DNA of 64,000 nucleotides from Nymphaea colorata (lineage: Eukaryota; Streptophyta; Magnoliopsida; Nymphaeales; Nymphaeaceae): positions 35,331,115 to 35,395,114 of the forward strand of contig NC_045138.2 of NCBI RefSeq assembly GCF_008831285.2, given 5' to 3'. Each line of letters starts with the position of its first letter. Within the stretch, counting starts at the first letter, position 1. The translations under genes were made by a program, and so were the position numbers. Below the pieces are notes generated by a model. That model did no database searches. It was not told the origin of the DNA and worked only from the letters and a program-made list of their open reading frames with translations. Below, one piece after another: positions 12,401-23,215 of the stretch.

Positions 12401-15400
12401 TTTTTAAACTTGACCTTTCCTTTTAATGGCAAAAAGGTACTTTCAGTAGAAAAGAAGGATTAGGTTAAAATAAAAATTCGTTCAGGTGAAAAGGGGTTAG
12501 GTTAATACGTTGAGGCTTTGAGTTTGAATTTTGAAGTTGATAGTGGAGTCACCGGACGGACGAAAGCTGAGAGGGGTCGATGGATGGAGGCTGACCCTGA
12601 GAAGTTGAAGCTTGCAAGCAGTGAGCATCGACGGGAGTCGTTGAACTGAACGTAAGTTGTCGTCAGACGTAAGCTAGGTTGAACAGTTGAAGGCTTGAGC
12701 TTCCGAGCAGCCACAACCATAGGAGTCGTCAGACAAAAGGTCTCTAATAAGTAATAACTAATAGTGATTTTTCATTTTTTTCAATTTATCATTTATTTAT
12801 TTTCATATAATTTTCAAGATTTTTAATTTCTTTTTAAAATTTGCCGTTTCCTGAAATATACAACTTTGCTATATTATACCCGAGAAATTCTTCGCCGTAT
12901 AATACTCGTACACGATATATGTGACAATGTTATTAACCAATCAACCACCGATTTAACGAAAGTAAATATTCCAACAACTTCAAGTTTGGCCCGCTTCTCA
13001 TTGTTGTTCAGAAGTCCCACATGGTCGACTGAATCCTAATAGATTCACTAAAATAGTTTTCTTACTTTTCTAGATTAGAGGTGTATAATAGATGTGCCAA
13101 CAGATGTTTTTCTTTCGAAATATTAAAAACATTTCTTTCATATCTGAAAAAATAAACATGGTCAACAATTGAAGAAAAAACTGGTTAGGATAATAATTAG
13201 CAATGGAAAAGAGGAACTGGAACTCAAATCCTTTATGAAAACAAAAGGTCAAGGCAAACTTCTTCAATTTCATTAAGGGTGAACCACATCAGTATCATAT
13301 ATTCTGTAACTTGGGCAGCGACTTTAATCAAGCTAAGTGATTTGTCACAGTGTTTCCTGGAAGGTCACGTTCTTAAGAGAAAGTATAAGACCTTCAAAAC
13401 CTTACTAGACACTCTCAAAATATTTTAATTTTAAGCCAATGTCATTCAGAGAATATAGGAAGATAAAAATTTATTGAAACTCCTAACTTACAAAATTTCA
13501 GGACTGAATTGTGAGCTTCATGCAACAATGCCCAAACTGCATCCTGCAAAACATGTCCATAAACTTTGAGCAGATTAACTCCATAACTGCATTCACTCCA
13601 GTTCAACAAATTCTTCTAATCATTATATGGAAAGAAATATACTATTGCTCCTGAAGAGGAAGGCAGCTTCTTTCCGTTCAATTTGAACTTTTAGCCACCA
13701 ATAGGGCCTCATGGACTCAAATCAAAAGCAAGAACCAAGAGTAGTTCATCCTTTTGCCTATAAATGTCTCAAACAACTTCAGTACTAAAAGCAACATACA
13801 GAAGCCCAAAGAATAGTACCAAACACGAAGTGGTAGTGGAATGTTTCATATCCATGCCTCTAGTGGTACGACATATGGATCAATACAAAGAGTCTGCCTT
13901 GGACATTAGAAATATAAGCAGTCCACACAATTCACATACAGAAACCGACAAAACTGACATATCTTCAAGATGGTTGCCAATCACAATGGTTATGGCCTTA
14001 TATCACCTCTTAATGGATTATGTCGGTAAACCTTATAAATAGGAGTGGGCACCGGGCTGGGCCCAATAAAAAAAAAAAATTATAAAAATAAGTTTTATAT
14101 ATTTTTTCTTTATATAATATATATTTTTTATTTTTTTTAATTAAAGTACAACCGGGGCGAGCCAGGCAGGGCCTGGGCCCAGACCCGACTGCAAATTGGG
14201 CCTGCCGGCCCGGCCAGATGCCCACCCCTACTTATATAGGAGACAAAATAAAACAAACTACAAGTTCATATTGACTACAATACAAGTTATATTACCAAGT
14301 AAAAGAAGTTGTGTTACCAAGTATCACTGTTTCATTCTTCTAAGTTTCAAATAGAGATACACTAGACTTCTGGTTTTCGTTTTCAAGGAAAGACAGACAC
14401 GAGTGATCTTTCATTCTGGAACTGAATCTCAAGTGAGCACATTTAGTAAAGGGTAAAGAATCACCAGCCCTAGGTTAAACATATACAACAGTGGTAAAAT
14501 GAAATCCTGATAATTTAGAAAATTAGCATGCATGGACAAGGTATGGTCAAAGACAATAAGCAACAAAACAGGCATAAATAGTTTCACATGCCAGCAATCT
14601 TAAGCAAACATGAAGATTTCTAATCTACATTTCTAGAAATAGCTAGTAGCCAAAACAAGAGATTACAAGAGAAGTGCTGGAAGGTGAATAACCTGGCCAA
14701 AATGAAGTAAGCTATGACTATAGAGATTATAGGTAGTTCCTCCCAGTTTAACAACCCGAGAAAATTCTAAGGGAGGTGGCTCCCTTGGAACAAAAGTAAC
14801 CTGTTCACACAAAGACAAAGTTTCACTTCATGACAATATGCAAGCACAAAAATGCAGCAACATTTTACTGGTTCATTTTGTTTTTATCCAAGGTTGATCA
14901 ATATGGATTCTACAAGAAAGAGAGAATTATGAGGGCTTCAACAAAGGATGAAGAATGCCACTAGACAATTGCAACTTGTAAGTACATAAGAAAGTATTCA
15001 TGTCAATACAATCTTCTCCTACACATATTGTCACTCTAGGGCCAAGATTGGAAGTGAGAAATTATCTGCTAGGAAAAGAAAATTTTGCCCTCATGGAAAG
15101 TTTGCTAGGGAAACATTTCAGAGAGAGTTTTTCTGCTTATGCTAAATGAGATAATTGGATACAAAAGGAAATTTTGAGAATAAAGTAGGACTGCATAAAG
15201 TAAAACAGCACAGACATGCAGCAATGTCTCCATGCAGAAATTTTTGCAAGCCAAAAAAAGAAATGCTGGTTAAGAAAGATGCTAGCAGAACAGATCCTTG
15301 TTTGGATTGATGAGACGGTCTTTTTAAACACTTTTTCCTCCTAGGAAAAGAAAATTTTATGTAGCTGAAATTTTGATGAAACTTCTCATTGAGCAAAAAA

Positions 15401-17013
15401 ATCATTTCTTCATCTGACATCAGAACAATCGATGAGAACATCACTCTGAAATTTTGTCATGAAAAAAGGACAACTTCATCCTTATGTTACACGAAGTAAA
15501 ACAGTACAAAATTCTGCTGGAAAAAATCAACATCTTTTATTGAAGGAAGTTTTACCAGGAAAGTGGCTGATTTTCTTGCAAATATTTTTCTCCACTGTTT
15601 TAGAGACATAGCATATTGCAAAACATGTGCTGTCCAGTGGATCATATTCAAAATTCAACACCTTTTATCGATAGATGTTTGGTCAGAAAAGTGGCTGACT
15701 TCCCTGCAAATATTTTTCTTCACTGTTTTAGAGACATAGATATTGCTATACATATGCTATTCAGCTGATCATATTCAAATATCATGAACCATTTAGGGCC
15801 TAAATACTTTATGTAACAATGCCAAGATTAAAAAAGGACATCATGCAATCCATAGGTTACAACATAAGATAAGCAATTACAGAAAACAAGGGCTAAAAAA
15901 CCATAGACAAAAAAAAGTCTACCTGCAAAGAAGTGCCACCAAGTTCAACTACACCAATGGTCTTCCAAGGATCACCTCCCAAAGTACCAAGAGCATAATT
16001 TGCAGCAACCCAAGCATAAATACCCTCATCTCTGCCTGTGTTATATATGTCATTATGATATCCAAATGAGAAATCTGTAAGCAGGCCCCAGGACTAGTTT
16101 GAAAGGAGCAGATAGTTTATTGAGCAAAGGGAAAAAAAAAAGTTGTACAAAAAAGGCACCCAAAAAATGATCTATGAAACATGATGTCCAGTCGTAACCT
16201 GAAAATATGATGTGAACCAGAGTCGTAAGGGATTTTCCTGCTGAGGAGAAGCTATATGGTACCATTACCAACTTCAAAAGCTGGAAAAGCTGGGTGAAGA
16301 ATATAAGAGAACAGCAAGATTGAGTTTTGCGCACAGCTCTATCAAAGGAGGTTACGCTCTTGAAAGTAGGCATGGTACAAGATGTGATTTGGCTACGAGC
16401 CTGTTAATTATTCGGTAACCATGACCCTATGTATTATTCTTGCTGTATGTTGCTCTTTGTTACAAAGGATCTATCCCCAGTAGGTCTGCATCGGAAAATG
16501 ATCTAAGAAATCTTTCTTTTGCAAATCAAATAAATGTATAGATCAATGAAGTAGAGAATTTGAGGTAAAAAGTTGAAACGTTAGTTCTTTGGACCTGACC
16601 TAAACAGTTTTGGTTCAGTTCTGAGTGTTTTGTTGTTCAGTGGGCAGATCTTAGTATAATTTCTTTTAAAACATGTGTGCTGATTTGTTTAAACTGTTAT
16701 AGCATTGATGGTTTTGTTTTATTATGCAATAAATTGTTAGCACAATAGTATTTTAAATCAAGTCACACGGGTACAGCAACTATAGTGGTGCAACCCGCAT
16801 TGATGCAGGTGCAAGTACGGGTGCGGCCCGACACGGTGTCAAACAAGTTTTGGCCATTCTAGAAAATGTTTTGGCTGAGTATTCATTGATATATCAATTC
16901 AAGGTATCTTTGATAAAAAAAAGTTTAAAAATATGGAAAAAAAAATTACTTATATAACAAATAACATATATATGTATATATATATATATGTATACATAAT
17001 TATATATGTATGT

Positions 17014-17061
<48 letters not shown>

Positions 17062-18160
17062 TCACCCCGCACCCATGTGACATAGATTTTAAATGTCTAT
17101 TTATAAAATAAGAGGAACAAGTTTATGAGAATTCTAATAGAACTTTTAACAAGTCTCTATCGTGACTGGCCGCAAGGGCTGCCTAAGGGCGGTAACCAAT
17201 AATAGCCTGCAAGCTATGCAACATGGATAACCCGCACCGTACCGGTATGCACTCGGGTACGCCCTAGGTACTGCATTGACCGCATCAAGTACAAACGTAC
17301 AGTCAACGTACATGAGTACGTATCCGTTCATTTTCGGACTCAGTCAAAGTTGACCGAGTCCAAAAATGTTCATAGGTTAGGGTTTTATTTTTTTTTAATG
17401 TTAAAGAGAAAGCGCAGAGCCCTTGACGGTTTCAGTGTTTCACCCACAACGACCGACGACAGCAAGCTCCACTCCGGCGAAGGACGACTACTCCAATGAA
17501 CAGTGACTTCTCCAATGACCAATGACTTCTCTGGCGAAGGGCGACGTGTTTTTTAACGTTAAAGAGAAAATGCAAAACCCAGCAAAACCCTCAACAGTTT
17601 TTGTGTTTCACCAACAGCGACTGACGGCAACAAGGGCAACTCCAGCAACTTCAACTTCTTCCTCCAACGAACGGTGACTTCTCCGATGATCGATGACTTC
17701 TTCGGCAAAGGGCGAAGCCTTTTTTAACGTTAAAAAGAAAATGCAAAACGCAATAGAACCCTCGAAGGTTTTTGAGTTTCACCCATAGTGACCGACGATA
17801 GCTAGGGCAACTCCAGCAAATTCTACTTCTTCTCTAGCGAACGACAACTTCTCCGATGACCGACGACTTCTTTGGCGAAGGGCGATGCCTCTTTTATGTT
17901 CAAGAGAAAACACAAAACACAACAGAGCCCTCGATGGTTTCTACGTTTTACCCACAACGATGAAAGGTGCTTTCGCCAGCAAGGGCAACTTAGGTGAACG
18001 ACAACTTCTCCAGCAAACGACGACATCTCCGATGACCGACGACTTCTCCTAGAAGGGCGACGCTTTGTTTTGTATGTTAATTACTTTCATGCTTTGTTTC
18101 GTAGTATCTATAAATTTTGGATCATGATTTATGTATGCTATTCTGTTTACTTGAATTCCA

Positions 18161-18237
<77 letters not shown>

Positions 18238-20323
18238 GCCGTACCCCCGCACCCAAATTTTTTGAAAAAGTTTTGTACCCATACCGGCACCGGCACCCAT
18301 ACCTATGTAACATAGCCTGCAAGGGGCGATGAGCAAGTCCTCTATAGAAAGAAAAAAATAAAAAATAAAAGAAAAGGAAAAGAAAGATGGTCACTAGTCG
18401 CAAGATTCCACAAAGGAGCAAGTCCTTCAAGTGTGGGACCTCAAGTGGAGAGCAAGTCTCTCTTGAGGTGATAGAGCGAACTTAAGTAAGAAGGTGATAT
18501 GAGAAAGTTCATTATGTTTGAAAGTTGCATATGTTAAGATATCTTACTTGTTGTAATTTGTATTTGTTTTCAATGATTATCAATTTATAGCGTCATGCTC
18601 ACTGAGTCAGTAGGACTCATCCTTTGAACTTTTTCTTTTTTCAGCTGAGCAAGATAGTAGTTGTGAGCAGGCGGCTAAACATCATTATATTTCAGCCTCC
18701 GGGTTCCTAATGTGATAGGTAGAAGTTAGATTCATGATATTGATTATGTATCATTGCATCCAAGCTTTATATGTCATAAACCTTCAGCTTCAGATTGGAA
18801 CTAAAAGAAAAAAAAAAATACCTTCAACCAAATTCAAGTCCAGACATAGGATTGCATTTTGCCTTGGAATGCATCCCAAATTTTGAGAAACACACCACAC
18901 CAAGTAAATCTGCATAAACATTCATGTGACAATAAAACAGGAAATCTAAAATAAGTTGTCAGGAAGTGCTTTATGATTTATGAAGCTTCAAGCTTATCCT
19001 AATTTGATTGATTCATTTAATCCTTCTTCACATGAATCTTATACGTGCTAGTCTTCTAGGTATATATAGTGCAACTATTGTTAGTCCTCTAAATCATTTA
19101 ACTGTCCAAGTTAGTTCCTAACGCATGCTTGCTTCCTGTTATCAACAACTATTATTTGTAGGAGTATCAAATACTTCAGCACTTGCCCTCTGCAAAGGAT
19201 GCAGATACATCAAACATCAAAAGTTGAACACTTTCTTAGTTTCTTTTAAACCAGAAGAAGTGCCCACATTTACTTGTTCGAGTGCTCAATAGGAATAACT
19301 AGGTTTCTAGTAGTAGGTGCATGCTGAAAAGGAATAGCATGTCCACAATCACATCAAGGGATGCCGGCACCCACATCAATGCTCAAAGATGTGTAAACAA
19401 CGACTTTCTAGTAGACCGTTTGAGGGTGCCAATATGCCCTGCCTATAAGTAGGTAATAGCTTGCAAATGGAATGGCATGCCAACGTAATGAAATGTGAGA
19501 AAGGATGAAACTGTAAGATTGTTAATCAACTGTTATGGAGTGCATCAGCCAATTGAAGACCGTTATACAATAAAGCAGAAGCATGCATGTCCGACAATAT
19601 TCAGAATGACCAAATAACATATGAATAACACACATAACTGGATTGATGAGAAAACACGAATGGCTCATATGATGAACCGGACCAACCTGTGGTTACAGCT
19701 GCCCACTCGTCCTTAAACAGGAAGCCTGATGATCTCAGAACCTGTCGGCATGATTCCAAGATGACTCTCTTCCCTTCTGGGTCCACCTTTTCCAAGCCCG
19801 TTGTGACCATCAGTTGCAACTTCGTAGTCGCCCATTCTTTTACAGGTATCTTCTTCTTGGCAAATTGCAAAAGGCTCACAAGGGAGCCTCCAGCATTTTT
19901 GGGGTCAGATGCGTATGCAGACAACCCTTCCCTAGACTTCACAGAGTCAGAACCTTTCCCGTTGAAACTAACAAAGGGAATATCCCCATCGGTGAGAAAC
20001 TCAAATACGTGGACCCTGGAACCCGAATCCCCAGCATCAATAATAATTCCATAGCCCTTGGCTCTTCCAGCAGTGAATTTCGAAGAGAAGTGAACTCCTC
20101 TGGCAATGGAGAACAGGTAAACGACGAACGTTACAAGAATGAGAAGGGCAAGAAAGATCCAACACTTCTCGCGAGTAAAAAAGGTATTGCTCGCCGGCTT
20201 CGAATTCAGCGAGGAGAACGGATGGATCCTAGGATGGATCTGCGTCCTGTGAGGTGGAATGTATGGCGCTGACGAAATCCTTGACTGGAGGGTAGAGAAA
20301 TCCATGTGAAGGAAACCATGCAC
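9459..20323 (-). CDS. Apyrase (GDA1/CD39 nucleoside phosphatase), APY5/APY6-like, 8 exons
   Basis: Exons, in coding order: 20323-19687, 16035-15923, 14800-14693, 13543-13492, 11861-11679, 10253-10156, 10057-9861, 9726-9459. Together they make 1656 bases, an unbroken 551-codon frame with GT-AG introns, ending at TGA 9461-9459. Apyrases hydrolyse nucleoside tri- and diphosphates, usually in the Golgi lumen or apoplast. An N-terminal membrane segment lies at about residues 55-74 and a second at about 507-525. Between them are the apyrase conserved regions: ACR1 GIIIDAGDSGSRVHVF (about 92-107), ACR2 LMVTTGLEKV (171-180), ACR3 DEGIYAWVAANYALG with the presumed catalytic Glu216, ACR4 VVELGGTSLQVTF, and ACR5 GNVPLDWTLGAF. 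ACR1 and ACR2 carry unusual residues. A second ATG at 20305 (MDFSTLQ) is an equally plausible start. Several introns are expanded by transposons. Confidence 0.93.
10742..11196. mobile_element. hAT-like non-autonomous element, family 1 copy A (apyrase intron 5)
   Basis: This 455-base insert is flanked by a perfect 8-base duplication ATTTAAAC (10734-10741 and 11197-11204). Its ends are imperfect inverted repeats: CTAAGTTACATGGGTAC at the left, and CTATGTCACATAGGTAC when the right end is reverse-complemented (14 of 17 match). Subterminal DNA is rich in GTACCC/GGGTAC words. An 8-base duplication with short inverted ends fits the hAT superfamily. There is no coding capacity. Confidence 0.75.
12157..12929. 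mobile_element. Putative hAT-like non-autonomous element (apyrase intron 4)
   Basis: The ends CAATGTCACA and, reverse-complemented, CATTGTCACA form a short inverted repeat. Flanking octamers TCATTAAC (12149-12156) and TTATTAAC (12930-12937) agree at 7 of 8 positions. The interior is A/T-rich with runs of AAAAACG-like words and has no ORF of note. It resembles the GTACCC-rich family only in the TGTCACA core, so the family assignment is uncertain. Confidence 0.45.
14040..14230. mobile_element. hAT-type MITE (apyrase intron 3)
   Basis: A 191-base element with ends TAGGAGTGGGCACCGGGC and, reverse-complemented, TAGGGGTGGGCATCTGGC. Flanking octamers are CTTATAAA (14032-14039) and CTTATATA (14231-14238), 7 of 8 identical. 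The TAGGGGTGGGCA end is a common signature of plant hAT MITEs. It is non-coding, with an AT-rich centre and GGGCC-rich arms. Confidence 0.7.
15527..15776. repeat. Diverged tandem duplication (about 125-bp unit) in apyrase intron 2
   Basis: Two adjacent copies share the blocks GTGGCTGA, TTGCAAATATTTTTCT / CTGCAAATATTTTTCT, CACTGTTTTAGAGACATAG and GATCATATTCAAA in the same order. The boundary lies near 15652. Point differences show that the duplication is not recent. Confidence 0.7.
16758..17085. mobile_element. hAT-like non-autonomous element, family 1 copy B (apyrase intron 1)
   Basis: Left end TCAAGTCACACGGGTAC, right end GCACCCATGTGACATAG, both closely related to copy A. A perfect 8-base duplication ATTTTAAA lies at 16750-16757 and 17086-17093. 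Much of the 328-base interior has become a long TA microsatellite (about 16965-17059). It is non-coding. Confidence 0.75.
17214..18315. mobile_element. hAT-like non-autonomous element, family 1 copy C with internal tandem repeats (apyrase intron 1)
   Basis: Left end CTATGCAACATGGATAAC, right end ATACCTATGTAACATAG; perfect 8-base duplication CCTGCAAG at 17206-17213 and 18316-18323. The 1102-base interior holds about four diverged copies of a 160-180-base unit (about 17388-18065), each starting with TTTTTTAA(C/T)GTTAAAGAGAAA or a variant and containing CAACGACCGACGAC-like and GACTTCTCCGATGA-like words. It also has adjoining TA and GT microsatellites (18164-18235). I see no transposase. Confidence 0.75.
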
Positions 20324-21946
20324 ATTCCTTCTTTTCCGGCTTCAATTTAAATGCCCAAATCCACCATCCAGCCGAATAAGGTGACTAATGTACAGAAGAA
20401 ATAACCACATCCTAAGTAGTTCTCCAATTCAAAGAACAAAGAGAAAAGCCCATCAATTATTCATCGGGATGAAATACAGCAATGAAATCTGTCAGCCGAC
20501 TCCGGTGAAACGCAGATCCCGTGTTGAGATGGCAGTTGCAGGCTTAAGGATCACAGAAACAAGCGAAGAGAACCGTGGAACGTACGCTGATCCTCCGCGT
20601 AGGTCCCGCAACTACAACTCTTTTAATCTACACAAGGCGAACAATGAATTCAACCGACTCGATGCAAGGAACTCCTTAATCTATTCATTTATCAGAAGAA
20701 GCGTCGAGCGATTCCTCGCCAACCTGGAAGCAACAGAGTGTCGACTTGCGGAACACAAACAAGGCGATCGGAGACGAGAAGCACTAGATCCGGCTGTCCG
20801 CTGACGCAAGAAACCCTACAGAGAGAGAGAGAGAGAGAGAAAAGAAGGGAGATCCCTTTTGGCTAAGAAGATGGAGAGGAAGGGACGCTTCCATTCTGTT
20901 TCACTTCATCGTCCTTTTCCCCCGCGTGTCTCTTTCTTTTCTCGGAACCGATCGTTGACGAACGAGGGATAGTCCAGCCTTCTTTCGAAGGAGATTTTGA
21001 CCATTATACTCTTCGACTATCCCCGTAATGACAGGACGGCGTTGTTACGGATTCGGTCGGTACGGTACGGTACCGTTTCAGTCCGAACACGGACCTCAGA
21101 AAGGGTACATTAATTACTACGGGTTCGTTCGAGGTCAAGAAACAACATCCACCAAAATGTAAGACATCTGATCTGCTCATAGACCAAGAGCTAATAAAGC
21201 CATGATTTTGCATACATGCCAATGCAAAGCAAGATGCGTTAGAAGTAGCCGGATCGAAATCGGATTCGGCGCAGTATGATAAGCTGCGGATGTGAATTTG
21301 GTCATGGTGAGGAAACAGTATTGACTTGACTTCTCGAATCAGAACCTATTTCAGGCGGCTTTGTTTCAGTGGTTCGTTTTCGAAATAGTTGTCGGATTCA
21401 AATTAAGTAGAACGGTTGAACGAAGAGCCATTTGAAGCCCCTACGCAAAGCTAGTCTGAGAAAGCCGGAAAGAGCCTAAATCATATAAAGATTCCATTTC
21501 CCCCCAAGCGAGCCTTCCATCTATTATTTAATAATAATACTTGTTAAAGTTGTAATGGGTTATCGGATGATGGCGTCTTTAGGTGGAACTCGGCCCAAGA
21601 GATATATCCAATTGCCTAAATAGCCGAGCTCAGTCGTTCAACTCGCATAGTTTATTTTGCTGTTCGCGAGTCGGGCGGTTGTGCGTTGGCCTCTGTTCCG
21701 CGTCTGCCTTGTCTGTTGCTTCAGGAAGAGTCGTGCCTCGGCCGTATTCGTGCTGCTTATATTACGTTCGATCCTCGTCTATGGTCGAATAGCTGATGAG
21801 TGTGATGACGCACGGCCCTCCCTGACGAAAAAAAGATGCAGGAGGCGTGGCGGACGGAGTAAACACTGGCATCTGAGTGGCCTTCGTCTCAAACTTCGTC
21901 AGTGGCTAGACAAAAATTGTCTCTTTGTAGTTACCATACAAATGAA
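20324..21946. other. Divergent promoter interval between apyrase and PPR genes
   Basis: This 1.6-kb interval separates the two divergently transcribed genes. It holds a (GA)n tract at about 20820-20840, which could lie in the apyrase 5' leader, and a GGTACGGTACGGTACC-like palindromic stretch near 21057-21073. No core promoter could be assigned confidently for either gene. Confidence 0.5.
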
Positions 21947-23215
21947 ATGCATGAGAATTTCATCTGGAACACCATTATTCGACGATGCGCGCAGGCTAAG
22001 AATCCCCAGAGAGCCCTTTATTTTTACACCCGAATGAGGCGTAAAGGCCGACTGCCCGACTCTTTCACATTCCCCTTTGCTCTCAAAGTCTCTGCTGACC
22101 TGTTCGACTCGAGAAAGGGTCAAGAAATCCATTGCCTTGCTCTGAAGACGGGCCATGCCTCAGCCTTTTACCTTCAGACAAATCTTGCTTTGTTTTACGC
22201 GAGTTGTGGGGAGATGAAATCTGCACATCAAGTATTTGAGGAAATGCCTAAGAGTGACGCCATCGCATGGAATGTCATGATAACTGGTTGTTTGCGAAGT
22301 GGGTGCTTCGTAGAGGCAGTGAACTTATACAGTCGTATGAAATTGGAGGGGTGTCGGGCGGATGGGCACACTCTTGTGAGCATCGGTTCTGCTTGTGCTA
22401 ATATCGGTGCTATCGGCTTTGGAAAATATGTTCACGGATATGCCTGTAAGCTTGGGCTCACGGTGGTGGTTCCTCTTCTCAATGCGTTGGTTGACATGTA
22501 TGGTAAGTGCGGTTGTTTAGTGGATGCACACGCCTTGTTCGATGAGGTGTCCGAGAGAACGTTGGTGTCGTGGAGCATCATGATGAATGTCTATGCTATT
22601 CAAGGCCGTGCAAGTGATGTGTTTGATGCTTTTTCGGGCATGAAGAAGCAGGGTTTCTCGCCGGATGAGATAGTTTTCACTAGCGTGTTGTGTGCGTGCA
22701 GTCATGCGGGCTTGTTGGAGGAAGGCAAAAGGTGGTTTAGAGATATGACTGAAATTTATGGTATCTCTCCAACAATCCAACACTATGGGTGCATGGTAGA
22801 CCTGCTTGGGAGAGCAGGGCGCTTGAAAGAGGCTTATGAGCTAATTCAAAGGATGCCCGTGAAGCCTGACGCTGCTATATGGCGTGCATTGGCTGCGGCT
22901 TGCTTGGTGAGTGGTGAGCTTGACCTGGCCGAGGATGCAGCAAAGCACTTGATTGAGTTGAACTCCAGTCCTGATGGAGGCGACTTCGTGCTGCTCTCTA
23001 ATGTGTATGCCAGATTGGGTAGATGGGAAGATGTAGCTTGGGCAAGAAAAGGGATGGAACTCAATGTGGGACACAAAACAGCTAGCTGCAGTTATATTGA
23101 GTTGAACAACATTGTTCACGGGTTTCTTTCAGGAAATGTGTCAAACCCAGAGTCTCATATGATTACAGACATGTTATCTCAAATGGCGGAGAAAGTTCTG
23201 TCTGAAACATTGTAA
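21947..23215 (+). CDS. PLS-type pentatricopeptide repeat protein with E domain, no DYW
   Basis: A single intronless frame of 422 codons from the first in-frame ATG (MHENFIWNTIIRRCAQ) to TAA at 23213. It contains about nine to ten helical PPR motifs of P, L and S type, for example SDAIAWNVMITGCLRSGCFV, VVPLLNALVDMYGKCG, DEIVFTSVLCACSHAGLLEE and IQHYGCMVDLLGRAGRLKEA. An E-type extension (GGDFVLLSNVYARLGRWEDV, then SCSYIELNNIVHGF) follows, and the protein ends without the cytidine-deaminase-like DYW domain. Such proteins normally bind organelle RNA and recruit editing or splicing partners in chloroplasts or mitochondria. The frame is open back to a TAA at 21860 but holds no upstream ATG, so no organelle-targeting peptide is visible. 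The 5' end may have been lost or the start misjudged. Confidence 0.85.
   Translation: MHENFIWNTIIRRCAQAKNPQRALYFYTRMRRKGRLPDSFTFPFALKVSADLFDSRKGQEIHCLALKTGHASAFYLQTNLALFYASCGEMKSAHQVFEEMPKSDAIAWNVMITGCLRSGCFVEAVNLYSRMKLEGCRADGHTLVSIGSACANIGAIGFGKYVHGYACKLGLTVVVPLLNALVDMYGKCGCLVDAHALFDEVSERTLVSWSIMMNVYAIQGRASDVFDAFSGMKKQGFSPDEIVFTSVLCACSHAGLLEEGKRWFRDMTEIYGISPTIQHYGCMVDLLGRAGRLKEAYELIQRMPVKPDAAIWRALAAACLVSGELDLAEDAAKHLIELNSSPDGGDFVLLSNVYARLGRWEDVAWARKGMELNVGHKTASCSYIELNNIVHGFLSGNVSNPESHMITDMLSQMAEKVLSETL

Noticed and set aside
18070-18430. ORFs with Tyr-Ile and Cys-Val or Thr-His repeats
   Set aside because: Translations of the TA and GT microsatellites inside the hAT-like element.
21902-21946. 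Longer PPR start at 21902
   Set aside because: The codon there is GTG. No ATG occurs in frame before 21947.
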